Source: Archivesica marissinica (lineage: Eukaryota > Mollusca > Bivalvia > Venerida > Vesicomyidae). From it: DNA of 64,000 nt. The stretch spans positions 10,859,890-10,923,889 of the forward strand of contig CM026390.1 of the NCBI GenBank assembly GCA_014843695.1, read 5' to 3'. The notes under the pieces were generated by a model, which saw only the letters and a list, made by a program, of their open reading frames with translations, was not told where the DNA came from and did no database searches. How positions within the stretch are numbered: position 1 is the first letter of the stretch; every line of letters begins with the position of its first letter. Made by a program: the position numbers and the translations under genes. Positions 1 to 13,000 of the stretch are shown in pieces.

Positions 1-1890
1 ACAACCGTAGTATAATATTGAAGAGACGAAGGAGTCGAATAATTGTAATGCAATAATTGGTTTCGTATTGTACCTCGAATGATTTGCTATTAATATATTC
101 ATAGCTTTTAATCCCTTTCCATATAAAACTGTGTCATTTAATATAAAAGTTCCAGTAAAGTTAAATGTGCAACAAAGGTAGTTAAAATCGTTCACTATTT
201 CTATTTCTTCGCCTTTGTATATCCATTTTATCACTGCGCTTTAACCCACCGCGTTTTCTAAAGACAAGTATTTTAGTCTTCGATTTATTTACCTCAATGC
301 CCCACTTATCACAATATTGGTCCAAATTATTAAGAGAATCCTGTAAACCCTGTTGCGTTAGACCAATTAAGACCATGTCGTCAGCAAGTAGTAATATAAT
401 TATACATAAATCATGAATAGACAATCAGCAGTTTAACCTATCTTGCAAAAATAGCTCCAGATCTTCAATGAACAGAGAAAACATAATTGGCGAAATTATC
501 TCCCCTTGTCTCAGGCCAACCGATATATCGAAGAATTCAGAAAAGCTGTTACAATGTTTAACACACGACTTTACCGAACTGTACATATACCGAATAATAC
601 ATAGTAGTTTTCCTTGTATACCTATGTTATATAGTTTTAACCATAGTCCGTTCAGTCTATAAATAGAATGAAAGCATTTGCGCATGTCGATAAAGGCATC
701 ATATAACCTTTTATTTTCATTTAAAACATTTTGGATCAAATAGTGAAGTATACAAATCGCGTCCGTACTAGATCGTCCCTTGCGAAATCCGAATTGTGCA
801 TCCGAAATAATATCATGTTCGTCACAAACATTGTTATTATATAATTGTGGTCCATGCTATAGGTATCAAAATCATGTAAGTCATTAAAATTCTCGGAATC
901 AGAGTTCCTGGTAGCATTTATATCATCGAACAGCTGTGAAAAATGTGCTTTAAAATTATTCAGTGGTATACTAGAGTTAACGGGTTTTTTATTAGACTTA
1001 AAATATTGCCAGAAGTCTTTGGGTTGTGAACGTCTTAAATTCTCAAAGGATGCGGTTTGTTTAAACTTGAAGCTGCGCTGGTTCATTCTAAGTAACAATT
1101 TATAAGACCGCCTTTTAGGCCAAATCAGTTCTGTTCTCGTCCGACTCATTATTATTGAATACATGCAGAGCATTTAAATAAACGTGTCTCGCCTGACTAC
1201 TATCGTAATCAAACCATGAATTCCGTTTATCAATGTAATTATCTGAGAAGCCTTGGGACGAAATCGTAGTTTTTCGGAACAGTGGGTCTGCAATTTCCCC
1301 GATCAGCGTTGAAAATGAAGACACAAGAGTATTGGTGTCGGTGTGATTTTCGCGTATAATCTGATTAAAAATCGGTAACTGTGCAATAAGTCCCGACTTA
1401 AATACTTCCCTTTGGTCACTTTGCCAGTGCACCCTCTCGGACACAAAATACTTTTCATCGCATGGATTAACATGGTAGTTAATGTGTAGACTAAAATGCA
1501 ATGGAGCATGGTCGTTAAACTCATTAAAGTTGCCCACTGAGAAATTGCGTAATATACTAAAGTCCTGTTCTTTCAAAAGCACGTAATCAATAACTGAACT
1601 ACCCTGCCTACAATAAAATGTACATTTACCAATAGCAAAATCAGCGTCCAACACAAGTCTAAGGGAGGTAGCTCTGCATAGATATAATACTTTCGAACCG
1701 CATGAGTTGCTTCCCTTATATTGTGAATATCACAGGATTGGATTAACTGGAATATAAGAAAGTTCATCTATATTTTCAACGAAATTATCACATACAACGT
1801 AATCACTTTTGCATGCTGTACGTGCATTACAGTCACCCGCGATCACCACCCTGCCTCTTGATTCGAACACATATATGTCATTCTGCAGGA
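1..1890 (-). pseudogene. Degenerate APE-type non-LTR retrotransposon ORF2
   Basis: Read on the minus strand this is a decayed LINE ORF2 broken into several frames. From the right: the endonuclease segment VVIAGDCNAR (about 1,845), then GSSVIDYVLL and NEFNDHAPLHFSL (the late endonuclease motifs with the D-H pair, about 1,500-1,600), a linker region (736-1,170), reverse transcriptase AFIDMRKCF and GLRQGEIISP (425-739), and the active-site block LLADDMVLIG (182-424). The RT thumb continues as QLFDSFVSSILYYGC at 1-60, in another frame, so the copy runs off the left edge. Stops and frameshifts show it is dead. Its 5' side ends abruptly at the (ACGC)n array inside the endonuclease domain. Confidence 0.85.
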
Positions 1891-2300
<410 letters not shown>

Positions 2301-5300
2301 CTAACATAGCATGCCAACCCAACCATAGCATGCTAACCCAACCATAACATAGCATACTAACCCAACCATAGCATAGCATACCATCCCAACCATAGTAGTG
2401 CATACCAACCCAACCATATCATAGCATACCAACCCAACCATATCATAGCTTACTAACCCAATCATAGCATAACCGACCAACCCAACCATATCATAGCATA
2501 CCAACCCAACCATAGCATAGCATACCAACCCAACCATAGCATAGCATACCAACCCAACCATATCATAGCATACCAACCCAACCATATCATAGCATACCAA
2601 CCCAACCATATCATAGCATACCAACCCAATCATAGCATAGCCTACCAACCCAACCATAGCATACCAACCCAACCATAGCATAGCATACCAACCCAACCAT
2701 AGCATAGAGTACCAACCCAACCATAGCATAGCTAGCATATCAACCCAACCATAGCATAGTATGCCAACTCAACCATAGCATAGCATAGCATACCAACCCA
2801 ACCATAGCATAGCAGACCAACCCAACCTTAGCATAGCATACTAACCCAACCATAGCATAGCATACCGATCCAACCATAGCATAGCATACCGATCCAACCA
2901 TAGCATAGCATACCAACCCAACCATAGCATAGCATACCAAACCAACCATAGCATACCAACCCAACCATAGCATGCCACCCAACCATAGCATGCCAACCCA
3001 ACCATAGCATGCTAACCCAACCATAGCATGCCAACCCAAACATAGCATGCCAACCAACCATAGCATAGCATACCAACCCAACCATAACATAGCATACCAA
3101 CCCAACCATAGCATAGCATACCAACCCAACCATAGCATAGCATGCCAAACCAAACCTAGCATAGCATACCAACCCAACCATAGCATATCATACCAACCCA
3201 ACCATAGCATAGCATACCAACTCAACCATAGCATAGCATACCAACCCAACCATATCATAGCATACCAACCCAATCATAGCACACCAACACAACCATAGCA
3301 CACCAACCCAACCATAGCATACCAACCCAACCATAGCACACCAACCCAACCATAGCACACCATCCCAACCATATCACACCATCCCAACCATAGCACAGCA
3401 TGCCAACCCAACCATAGCATGCCGACCAACCTTAGCATACCAACCCAACAATAGCATATACTACCAACCCAACCATAGCATAGCATCCAACCATAGCATA
3501 GCATACCAACCCAACCATGGCATAGCATACCAACCCAGCCATAGCATAGTATACCCACCCAACAATATCATAGCATACCAACCCAACCATAGGATAGCAT
3601 ACCAACCCAACTATGGCATAGCATACCAACCCAACCGTAGCATAATATACCAACCCAACCATATAATACCAACCCAACCGTAGCATAATATACCAACCCA
3701 ACCATGTCATAGCACACAAACCCATCCATAACATAGCATACCAACACAACTATAGCATACCAACCCAACCATAGCATAGCATACTAACCCAACCATAACA
3801 TAGCATACCAACCCAACTATAGCATACCAACCCAACCATAGCATAGCATACTAACCCAACCATAACATAGCAAACCAACACAACTGTAGCATACCAACCC
3901 AACCATAGCATAGCATACCAACCCAACCATATCATATAATACCAACCCAACCATAGCATACCAACGCAACAATATCATAGCATACCAACCCAACCATGAC
4001 ATAGCACACTAACCCAACCATAGCATAGCATCCCAACCATAGCATAGCATACCAACCCAACCATAGCACACAAACCCAACCATAGCATAGCATGCCAACC
4101 CAACTGTAGCATACCAACCCAACCATAGCATAGCATACCAACCCAACCATATCATATAATACCAACCCAACCATAGCATACCAACCCAATCATATCATAC
4201 CAACCCAACAATATCATAGCTATACCAACCCAACCATAACATAGCACACCAACCCAAACATAGCACACTAACCCAACCATAGCATACCAACCCAACCATA
4301 GCACAACAACCCAACCATAGCACACCATCCCAACCATAGCATAGCATACCAACCCAACCATATCATATAATACCAACCCAACCATAGCATGCCGACCCAA
4401 CCTTAGCATACCAACCCAACCATATCATATAATACCAACCCAACTATAGCATAGCATCCAACCATATCACAGCATACCAACCGAACCATAGCATAGCATA
4501 CCAACCCAACCATAGCATAGTATACCCACCCAACCATATCATAGCATACCAACCCAACCATAGGATAGCATACCAACCCAACCGTAGCATAGCATACCAA
4601 CCCAACCGTAGCATAGCATACCAACCCAACCATAGCATAGAATCCCAACCATAGCATAGCACACCAACCCAACCATAGCACACCAACACAACCATAGCAC
4701 ACCAACCTAACCATAGCACACCAACCCAAACATAGCACACCATCCCAACCATAGCATAGCATGCCAACCCAACCATAGCATGCCGACCAAAACATAGCAC
4801 ACCAACCCAAACATAGTACACCAACCCAACAATAGCACACCAACCCAACCATATCACACCAATCCAACCATAGCACACCAACCCAACCATAGCATAACAA
4901 CCCAACCATAGCACACCAACACTAACATAGCACACCATCCCAACCATAGCATATCATACGAACCCAACCATAGCATGGCATACCAACACAGCATATCATA
5001 GCATACCAAATCAACCATAGCATAGCATACCAAACCAAACATAGCATAGCATACCAACCCAATCATAGCATAGCATACACACCCAACCATAGCATAGCAT
5101 ACCAACCCAACCATAGCATAGCATACCAACCCAACCATAGCATAGCATACCAACCCAACCTTATCATAGCATACCAACCCAACCATAGCATAGCATACCA
5201 ACTCAACCATAGCATGGCATACTAACCTAACCATAGCATACCAACCCAACCATAGCATATCATACCAACTCAAACATAGCATAGCATACCAACCCAACCA

Positions 5301-6245
5301 TATAGCATACCAACCCAACCATAGTATACCAACCCAACCATAGCATACCAACCCAACAAAGCATACCAACCCAACCATTGCACACCATCCCAACATAGCA
5401 CATCAACCCAGCCATAGCACACCAACCCATCCATAGCACACCAACCGAACAATAGCATACGACCCAACCATAGCATACCAACCCAACCATAGCATGCCCA
5501 CCCAGCCATAGCACACCAACCCAACCATAGCACACCAACCCAACCATAGCACACCAACCCAACCATAGCACACCAACCCACATAGCACACCAACCCAACC
5601 ATAGCACACCAACCCAACCATAGCACACCATCCCAACCATAGCACAGTATGCCAACCCAGCCATAGCATGCAGAACCAACCTTAGCATACCAACCCAACC
5701 ATAGCATATACTACCAACCTAACCATAGCATAGCATCCAACCATATCACAGCATACCAACCCAACCATAGCATAGCATACCAACCCAACCATGGCATAGC
5801 ATCCAACCATATCACAGCATACCAACCCAACCATAGCATACCAACCCAACCATAGCATAGCATCCAACCATATCACAGCATACCAACCCAACCATAGCAT
5901 AGCATACCAACCCAACCATGGCATAGCATACCAAACAAGCCATAGCATAGTATACCCACCCAACCATACATATCATACCAACCCAACCATAGGATAGCAT
6001 ACCAACCCAACCATAGCATAGCATACCAACCCAAACGTAGCATAGCATACCAACCCAATCATAGCATAGCATCCCAACCATAGCATAGCACACCAACCCA
6101 ACCATAGCACACCAACCCAACCATAGCACACACACCCAACCAGAGCACACCAACCCAACCATAGCATAGCATGCCAACCCAACTGTAGCGTACCAACCCA
6201 ACCATATCATAGGATACCAACCCAATCATAGCAAACCAACCCAAC
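2301..6245. repeat. 24/19-bp satellite array
   Basis: Nearly 4 kb of imperfect tandem units. The basic unit is CCAACCCAACCATAGCATA (19 bp); the longer form adds a second TAGCA (24 bp). A CACA-ending 19-mer variant is common between about 3,280 and 5,650. The 24-bp form is 8 codons, so it leaves long shadow frames on both strands. The array passes without spacer into the 14-bp array and shares its CCATAGCATA core. Confidence 0.97.
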
Positions 6246-7280
6246 CATAGCATACCTACCATAGCTTACCTACTATAGCATACCTACCATAGCATACCTA
6301 CCATAACATACCTACCATAGCTTACCTACTATAGCATACCTACCATAGCATACCTACCATAACATACCTACCATAGCATACCTACTATAGCATACCTACT
6401 ATAACATACCTACCATAGCATACCTACCACAACATACCTACCATAGCTTACCTACTATAGCATACCTACTATAACATACCTACCATAGCTTACCTACTAT
6501 AGCATACCTACCATAGCATACCTACCATAACATACCTACCATAGCATACCTACTATAGCATACCTACTATAACATACCTACCATAGCTTACATATCATAG
6601 CATACCTACCATAGCATACCTACCATAGCATACCTACCATAGCATACCTACCATAACATACCTACCATAGTATACATATATAGTATACCTACCATAGCAT
6701 TCCTACCATAACATACCTACTATAACATACCTACGATAACATACCTACCATAGCATACCTACCATAGCATAACTACCATAGCATACCTACCATAGCATAC
6801 CTACCATAGCATACCTACCATAACATACCTACCATAGCATACCTACCATAACATACCTACCATAGCATACCTACCATAGCATACCTACTATAGCATACCT
6901 ACCATAGCATACCTACCATAACATACCTACCATAGCCTACCTACCATAACATACCTACCATAGCATACCTACCATAGCATACCTACCATAGTATACCTAC
7001 AATATCATACCTACTATAGCATACCTACCATAGCATACCTACCATACCATACCTACCATAGCATACCTACCATAACATACCTACCATAGCATACCTACAA
7101 TAGCATACCTACTATTGCATACCTACCATAGCATACCTACCATAGCATACCTACCATAGCATACCTACCATATCATACCTACCATAGCATACCTACCATA
7201 GCATACCTACCATAGCATACCTACAATAGCATACCTACTATTGCATACCTACCATAGCATACCTACCATGACATACTTAC
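6246..7280. repeat. 14-bp satellite array, left block
   Basis: Tandem CCTACCATAGCATA units with scattered substitutions (ACATA, TTTA and TATA variants). It is the same satellite as at 7,446-8,134 and 14,006-16,831. The blocks are separated by two copies of a LINE 3' module and one LINE insertion. Confidence 0.97.
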
Positions 7281-7445
7281 CATACCATTCATCAGCCTCC
7301 GTCCGTCTTATGAGACGATGGATTGCGCTCTTGTTGAGGAAAATCTTCTGCGGTGAGTGAGTAAGCCTATTCTTGAGTGGCAGTCTCTGTTGCAGTCATC
7401 GCAGGTGAAGATCGAGTAATCCAGTTTGGTTGATACCATACCATA
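7281..7445 (-). pseudogene. LINE 3'-end module, copy 1 (ORF2 C-terminal zinc finger)
   Basis: About 165 bp of unique-looking sequence inside the 14-bp array. On the minus strand it encodes FTCDDCNRDCHSRIGLLTHR followed by RRFSSTRAQSIVS and a stop. The CxxC...RIGL..H..R pattern matches the zinc-finger tail at the C-terminus of many invertebrate non-LTR retrotransposon ORF2 proteins. The usual last cysteine appears replaced by F. After the stop the minus strand reads GGCTGATGAATGGTATGG and grades into the 14-bp repeat. The assignment rests on motif recognition only. Confidence 0.65.
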
Positions 7446-8134
7446 CAACCATAGCATACCTACCATAGCATACCTACCATAGTATACCGGCCATAACATA
7501 CCTACCATAGCATACCTACCATAACGTACCTTCCATAGCATACCTACCATAACATACCGGCCATAGCATACCTACCATAGCATACCTACCATAACATACC
7601 TTCCATAGCATACCTACCATAACATACCTACCATAGCATACCTACTATAGCATACCTACCATAGCATACCTACCATAGCATACCTACCATAACATACCTA
7701 CCATAGCATATCTACCATAACATACCTACCATAGTATACCTACCATAGTTTACCTACCATAGCATACCTACTATAGCAAACCTACCATAACATACCTACC
7801 ATAGCATACCTACCATAACATACCTACCATAGCATACCTACCATAACATACCTACCACAACATACCTACCATACGATACCTACCATAGCATACCTACTAT
7901 AGCATACCTACCATAGCATACCTATCATAACATACCTACCACAACATACCTACCATAGGATACCTACCATAGCATACCTACCATAGCATACCTACCATAG
8001 CATACCTACCATAGTATACATACCATAGCATACCTACTATTGCATGCCTACCATAGCATACCTACCATGACACACCTACCATAGCATACCTACTATAACA
8101 TACCTACCATAGCATACCTACCATGACATACTTA
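7446..8134. repeat. 14-bp satellite array, middle block
   Basis: About 690 bp of CCTACCATAGCATA-type units between the two LINE 3' modules. The last few units resemble those before the first module, including the CATGACATACTTACCATACC transition. This suggests an ~850-bp duplication of module plus array. Confidence 0.95.
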
Positions 8135-8299
8135 CCATACCATTCATCAGCCTCCGTCCGTCTTATGAGACGATGGATTGCACTCTTGTTGAGGAACATC
8201 TTCTGCGGTGACTGAGTAGGCCTATTCTTGAGTGGCAGTCTCTGTTGCAGTCATCGCAGGTGAAGATCGAGTAATCCAGTTTGGTTGATAACATACCAT
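8135..8299 (-). pseudogene. LINE 3'-end module, copy 2
   Basis: Near-identical second copy of the module at 7,281-7,445, about 850 bp away, with a few substitutions. The same zinc-finger tail coding potential is present on the minus strand. Its right border is interrupted by the full-length LINE. The same border is intact in copy 1 (around 7,440-7,455) and so serves as an empty-site comparison. Confidence 0.65.
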
Positions 8300-8313
8300 A
8301 CAACCATAGCATA
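8300..8313. repeat. Target-site duplication, left
   Basis: ACAACCATAGCATA immediately left of the LINE, repeated exactly at 14,006-14,019 after its poly(A). Terminal A residues make the precise border ambiguous by a base or more. Confidence 0.88.
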
Positions 8314-8471
8314 GATGTTGTAAGCGGCGCAAACTACGGTAGTGCTTTTTACATACAGGACAAATAAAATCGAAAATATATATAAATTCGGATATTTGGA
8401 TAGTCATATGAGGAGGTGAGAGACAATAAACATTTACTTGAACATTTAAGCTATTAAAAAAAACATCAATA

Positions 8472-9545
8472 ATGGCTACTAGAGATGAAAATCAAGGCGA
8501 TCACGAACCTGTATACGTGGACAATGAACAAGGTGAAAACCAATATGGCGGCGCTCCTTTGCTTTTCATGAGAGAGACTAGCATTTTCGGCAAAAGAAGG
8601 CCCACACAGGCCGAGTGGTTAAAACATACTGAGTTCTTTGAAGCCATAGCCAACGTAATAGATCCTTCACATATCACTGGATTACAACGAGTCAATGGTA
8701 TGTGGAGAATATATGTCGACAATCTGGATGACAAAGTGACCTTGTTAGCTGAAGGGGTTCAGTTAAGGGGAAAAACAATCAAATTGTTAAAAACAAGTCC
8801 AAATCGCCTTGATAGCGAACACACATTGAACATCCGTATAAAAAACATTCCACTCTCCGTCGACGATGGTGTAATCACAAGAATCCTGATCCTAAAAGGA
8901 TTGGATATCATCTCAAACATGAGAGAGAAACTCCGAATTAACGGAAAACTCACGAACTGTGAAACTGGCGATAGACTCTACAACGTGAAAAGGTCTTCCC
9001 TTAAAGCACCCCTCCCAAAGTTCATGTATTTCGGGAGGTTCAGTGCAAGGGTTATTCACTATGGTCAGACCATCTTTAGCAACAAAAACGAGGAAACGTG
9101 TAACAAGTGTCTCGAAAAAGGACATAAAATGAATGAATGTACAAATGAATGGAAATGCCTAACTTGTAAAAAGTCTGGGCACAAGAAAGATGAGTGCGAT
9201 GCCGATTTCCCCCTTGATGAGTCTCCCGAACACTCCGGTGACGACGAGCGTCAAAACAAACAATGGGACAGCAAATCCACTGGGAATACAAAGAAACCCG
9301 TGCTTGACACACATCCATCCAAAAAAGGCAACAAAAACATCGCTCAAATACCAGGCCAACAGGCCATCGACAAGTTTGTCAAAAGCGTGCGCAATAACTG
9401 TGAAACCCCGAATAAAGGGAGAAAACAGAACGCAACTGTTCGTTCTCCACCTACACCCATCGAGGATCTACGAGATAAACCAAAAAAGCACAAAACATCC
9501 GATGATGGCAACTCTTCCAGCAAGAACGACAGCGATGCTGACTGA
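8472..9545 (+). CDS. LINE ORF1 protein with two CCHC zinc knuckles
   Basis: A 357-residue ORF1, starting at the first ATG of the element's long frame. ORF1 proteins bind the element's RNA and form the retrotransposition particle. Residues 1-60 are polar. Residues about 110-200 include HTLNIRIKNIPLSVDDG, which resembles an RNA-recognition-like fold used by ORF1p (inferred). Two perfect CX2CX4HX4C knuckles follow: C210-C213-H218-C223 (CNKCLEKGHKMNEC) and C229-C232-H237-C242 (CLTCKKSGHKKDEC). The last ~100 residues are Lys/Ser/Asp-rich and probably disordered. No premature stop. Confidence 0.92.
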   Translation: MATRDENQGDHEPVYVDNEQGENQYGGAPLLFMRETSIFGKRRPTQAEWLKHTEFFEAIANVIDPSHITGLQRVNGMWRIYVDNLDDKVTLLAEGVQLRGKTIKLLKTSPNRLDSEHTLNIRIKNIPLSVDDGVITRILILKGLDIISNMREKLRINGKLTNCETGDRLYNVKRSSLKAPLPKFMYFGRFSARVIHYGQTIFSNKNEETCNKCLEKGHKMNECTNEWKCLTCKKSGHKKDECDADFPLDESPEHSGDDERQNKQWDSKSTGNTKKPVLDTHPSKKGNKNIAQIPGQQAIDKFVKSVRNNCETPNKGRKQNATVRSPPTPIEDLRDKPKKHKTSDDGNSSSKNDSDAD

Positions 9546-10067
9546 CTGTTTTGTGGGATATTGTCGCTATAGAACTTCTTTATTAGGAAACGAACTATGG
9601 ACTATGATATTTGGACTAGCGGAACACTTTTGGTACATAAATACCACAAACATATTACTCTGTGAAATCTCACAGTTGATATACGAGTAAAATGTGATTG
9701 CACATTAAAGTATAACAGTTTTGGATATAATCTATGAAAAAATAGACACTGCCATATGTATAAGCAAAATGACATGCATGTATATAACTACAAGGGTCAA
9801 TAATTGTATAGCATGTTTTATAATAACTTAACTTTTTTGTACAAAGCAGTCATAAACCGTTATATATACATTCTAAATACACTACGGTAGTATATCACAC
9901 AGGTATAACAGTTTATCGTTATCGCAGCACCATTCGTTATACAATGAAACTTCCTTTGTTAATTTTGAAACCGTTACAAGACGCGGTCAAACAGTCTCGC
10001 TCAGTGTTCATTCACCGTGAAACTGGTGTTAACCAGCTAGATATTTAAACAAAATGCAAGCGTTGTC

Positions 10068-13000
10068 ATGCCTAATAACATACATATTTTGTCGCTGAAC
10101 GCCCAGGGACTAAGGGATAAAACTAAACGCGGTCGCATGTTACAATGGTTAATGCAGCAGAATGCAAATATCTTATTTGTACAAGAGACCCATTTCACAG
10201 ACGAATTAAGCAATTTAATACGAAAAGAATTTTCTGAGTGGGAAATATATCACTCATACGGTACAAGCAACAGTAAAGGCTGTTCTATCTTTTTAAAAAA
10301 AGAGTTAAACTTCAATATCATTGATTATCACACCGATGTAAACGGTCGGTTTATAATAATAAATACGGAAATTGCCAATAGTGTATACACACTCGTTAAT
10401 ATATATGCATTTAATGATATGAAGTCAAGAGACAACTTTTTTCAATCGTTACATAAACTACTAAATGAATTTACACAAGGTTTGAAAATAATTGCTGGTG
10501 ATTATAACGACACTCTTAGTAAAACTGATAGAATTTCTAAATCAAATACAAAACAACAAAAATGTCCAGTTAAATGTTTGGAAAAAATAATTAAAGAATT
10601 TAACTTGATTGATATTTGGAGAGTGAAAAACCCAAACGCCTCTCAATATACGTGGAGAAGGAAAAATAATAGCGAAAAAAGTAGAATTGATTTCTTTTTG
10701 ACAGACGAAAACCTCCTACCTTTAATTGAAAACACAGACATAAGACCAGCCCAAATTAAATATACAGACCATATGGCAGTATCCCTTAAGATAAGAATAC
10801 CAAGTAAAAGAGGGCCCGGATTCTGGAAATTAAACAATTCTTATCTACTTGACGATACATATAAAACGTTAATAAATAATACAATAGATACTTGTCTAAA
10901 TGAGTTAGGCGATCATGAATGTTATCAAACTATCTGGGAATATTGTAAATACGAAATAAAGGAAACTTCTATACAATTTGCAAAACATAAATCTAAACAA
11001 CGAAAAACTATACTTAAGGACCTCGAAACGAAACTACAAACATTACAATCGTTACCAGAAAACGATTTAAACGATAATATTCTGTCCGAAATAGAAAACA
11101 CTCAAAAACAAATAGAAGAAATATACCATTTTAAAGCGGTAGGTGCACAAGTTAGGTCTAGAATTCAGTACTTAGAAGAGGGCGAAAAGAATAGCAAATA
11201 TTTTCTCAGTCTAGAAAATTCAAGACAAACCAGAAAATTGATGACTTCTATAGTAATAAACAATAAACGATTCACAAATACGAAAGAGGTACTGAAAGAA
11301 GAACGAAAATTTTACGAAAACTTATTTAAATCAACACAAAGTAAAATCAATATAAATGAATACCTATCATCGGTTAAATTGGAAAAAAAACTTACTAACG
11401 AGGAAGCAGACATTTGTGAAGGACTTTTCACTTTTGAAGAATGTAAACAATCAGTTGAAGATCTTAAGATTAATAAAATTCCCGGAAGCGACGGTCTAAC
11501 AGCTGAATTCTATAAAATATTTTGGCCTAAAATAGGTAACCTCGTAACAAATACTTTAAATAACTGTTATATGAAAACAGAAATGTCAAGAACTCAAAAG
11601 CAAAGCATAATATCTTTAATCTTTAAAAAAGGAGACCCGGAAAACATCGAAAATTGGAGACCTATATCATTACTCAACACAGATTACAAAATAGCTGCTC
11701 GTACTCTTGCGAAACGTATCCAAAAAGTGTTACCCAAAATCATAAGTCTAGATCAACAGGGTTACATCAAAAATAGATTTATTGGATTTAACATCAGACA
11801 AATTCAAGACATCATAGACTACACTGATATATTTGAGATAGATGGTGCCATTCTGTTTCTAGATTTTCGAAAAGCTTTCGATACACTCGAATGGGCATCA
11901 CTTCTTGAAGTCATTAAACATTTTGGTTTCAAAACAAACTTTATAAACTGGGTAAAAACTTTATACAAAGACATAAATTCTTGTATCATCAATAATGGTT
12001 GGAAATGTAACATGTTTGCAATCAGCAGAGGCGTCAGGCAAGGATGTCCTCTGTCTGCACTTTTATTCATCATAGTAGCAGAAATTCTTGCAATTAAAAT
12101 AAGATCCTGTGACATTATTAAAGGCATATCAGTAAAAGTAAACAATAAAACACATGCTTTAAAAATATCTCAGTTGGCAGATGATACAACTTTGTTCCTT
12201 AAAGATGAAAATGACATCGAGCAAGCACTTAAAATAATATATGAATTCGGAAACTTTTCAGGATTAAAACTAAATAAAAACAAAACCTCAGGACTTTGGA
12301 TTGGTGCATCAAAAGCTAAAAGTAAAAACATATTCAACATCAGTTGGAGTGAAAACCCTATTAAAGCTTTAGGAATATACTTCGGTCATGATAAAGTTAA
12401 ATGTGAAAATCTTAATTGGGAAAATAGACTACAACAATGTGCAGATACAATAAAAAATTGGCAAAAACGGTATTTAACATTCTACGGAAAAATTCAGATA
12501 ATCAAAACATTATTAATTCCAAAATTCACATACCTTCTACAATCATTGGTCGCACCAAAACATATCATTAACAAAATAAATTCAATGTTGTTCGATTTCT
12601 TATGGAATGGCAAGAGAGAGAAAATCAAGAGAACAACGCTTATTGGCAATCGCGAAGAAGGTGGTTTAGGAATGATAGACATTGAAACTTACATGAAATC
12701 TATTAAAATTAAATGGATACAACATCTATTAAACAACGAAATCGCTAACTGGAAATGTATTCCTCACTTATTTTTAGACCAGTTCGGTACAAATTTCCTG
12801 ATATTTTACATGAATTATAACTCGCCGAAAACTTTACCACAAGTAAAATACAAAATTCCATCGTTCTATACTGACATCGTATCAATTTGGTCTGAAGTCA
12901 ATAATAAACATAAACAATTTCCCAACAATTTTTACAACATCAGAAAAGAAATTATATGGGGAAATAAACACATATTACTTAATGGAAAGAATTTAATCTT

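Noticed and set aside
2301..6262. Tryptophan/cysteine-rich MLWLGWYAM frames as membrane proteins
   Set aside because: Shadow translation of the 24/19-bp satellite; overlapping frames merely repeat the unit.
8222..8407. Minus-strand frame with CPVCKKHYRSLRRLQHL as a zinc-finger gene
   Set aside because: It spans the junction between the LINE 3' module, the target-site duplication and the inserted LINE's 5' leader, so it is a chance frame created by the insertion.
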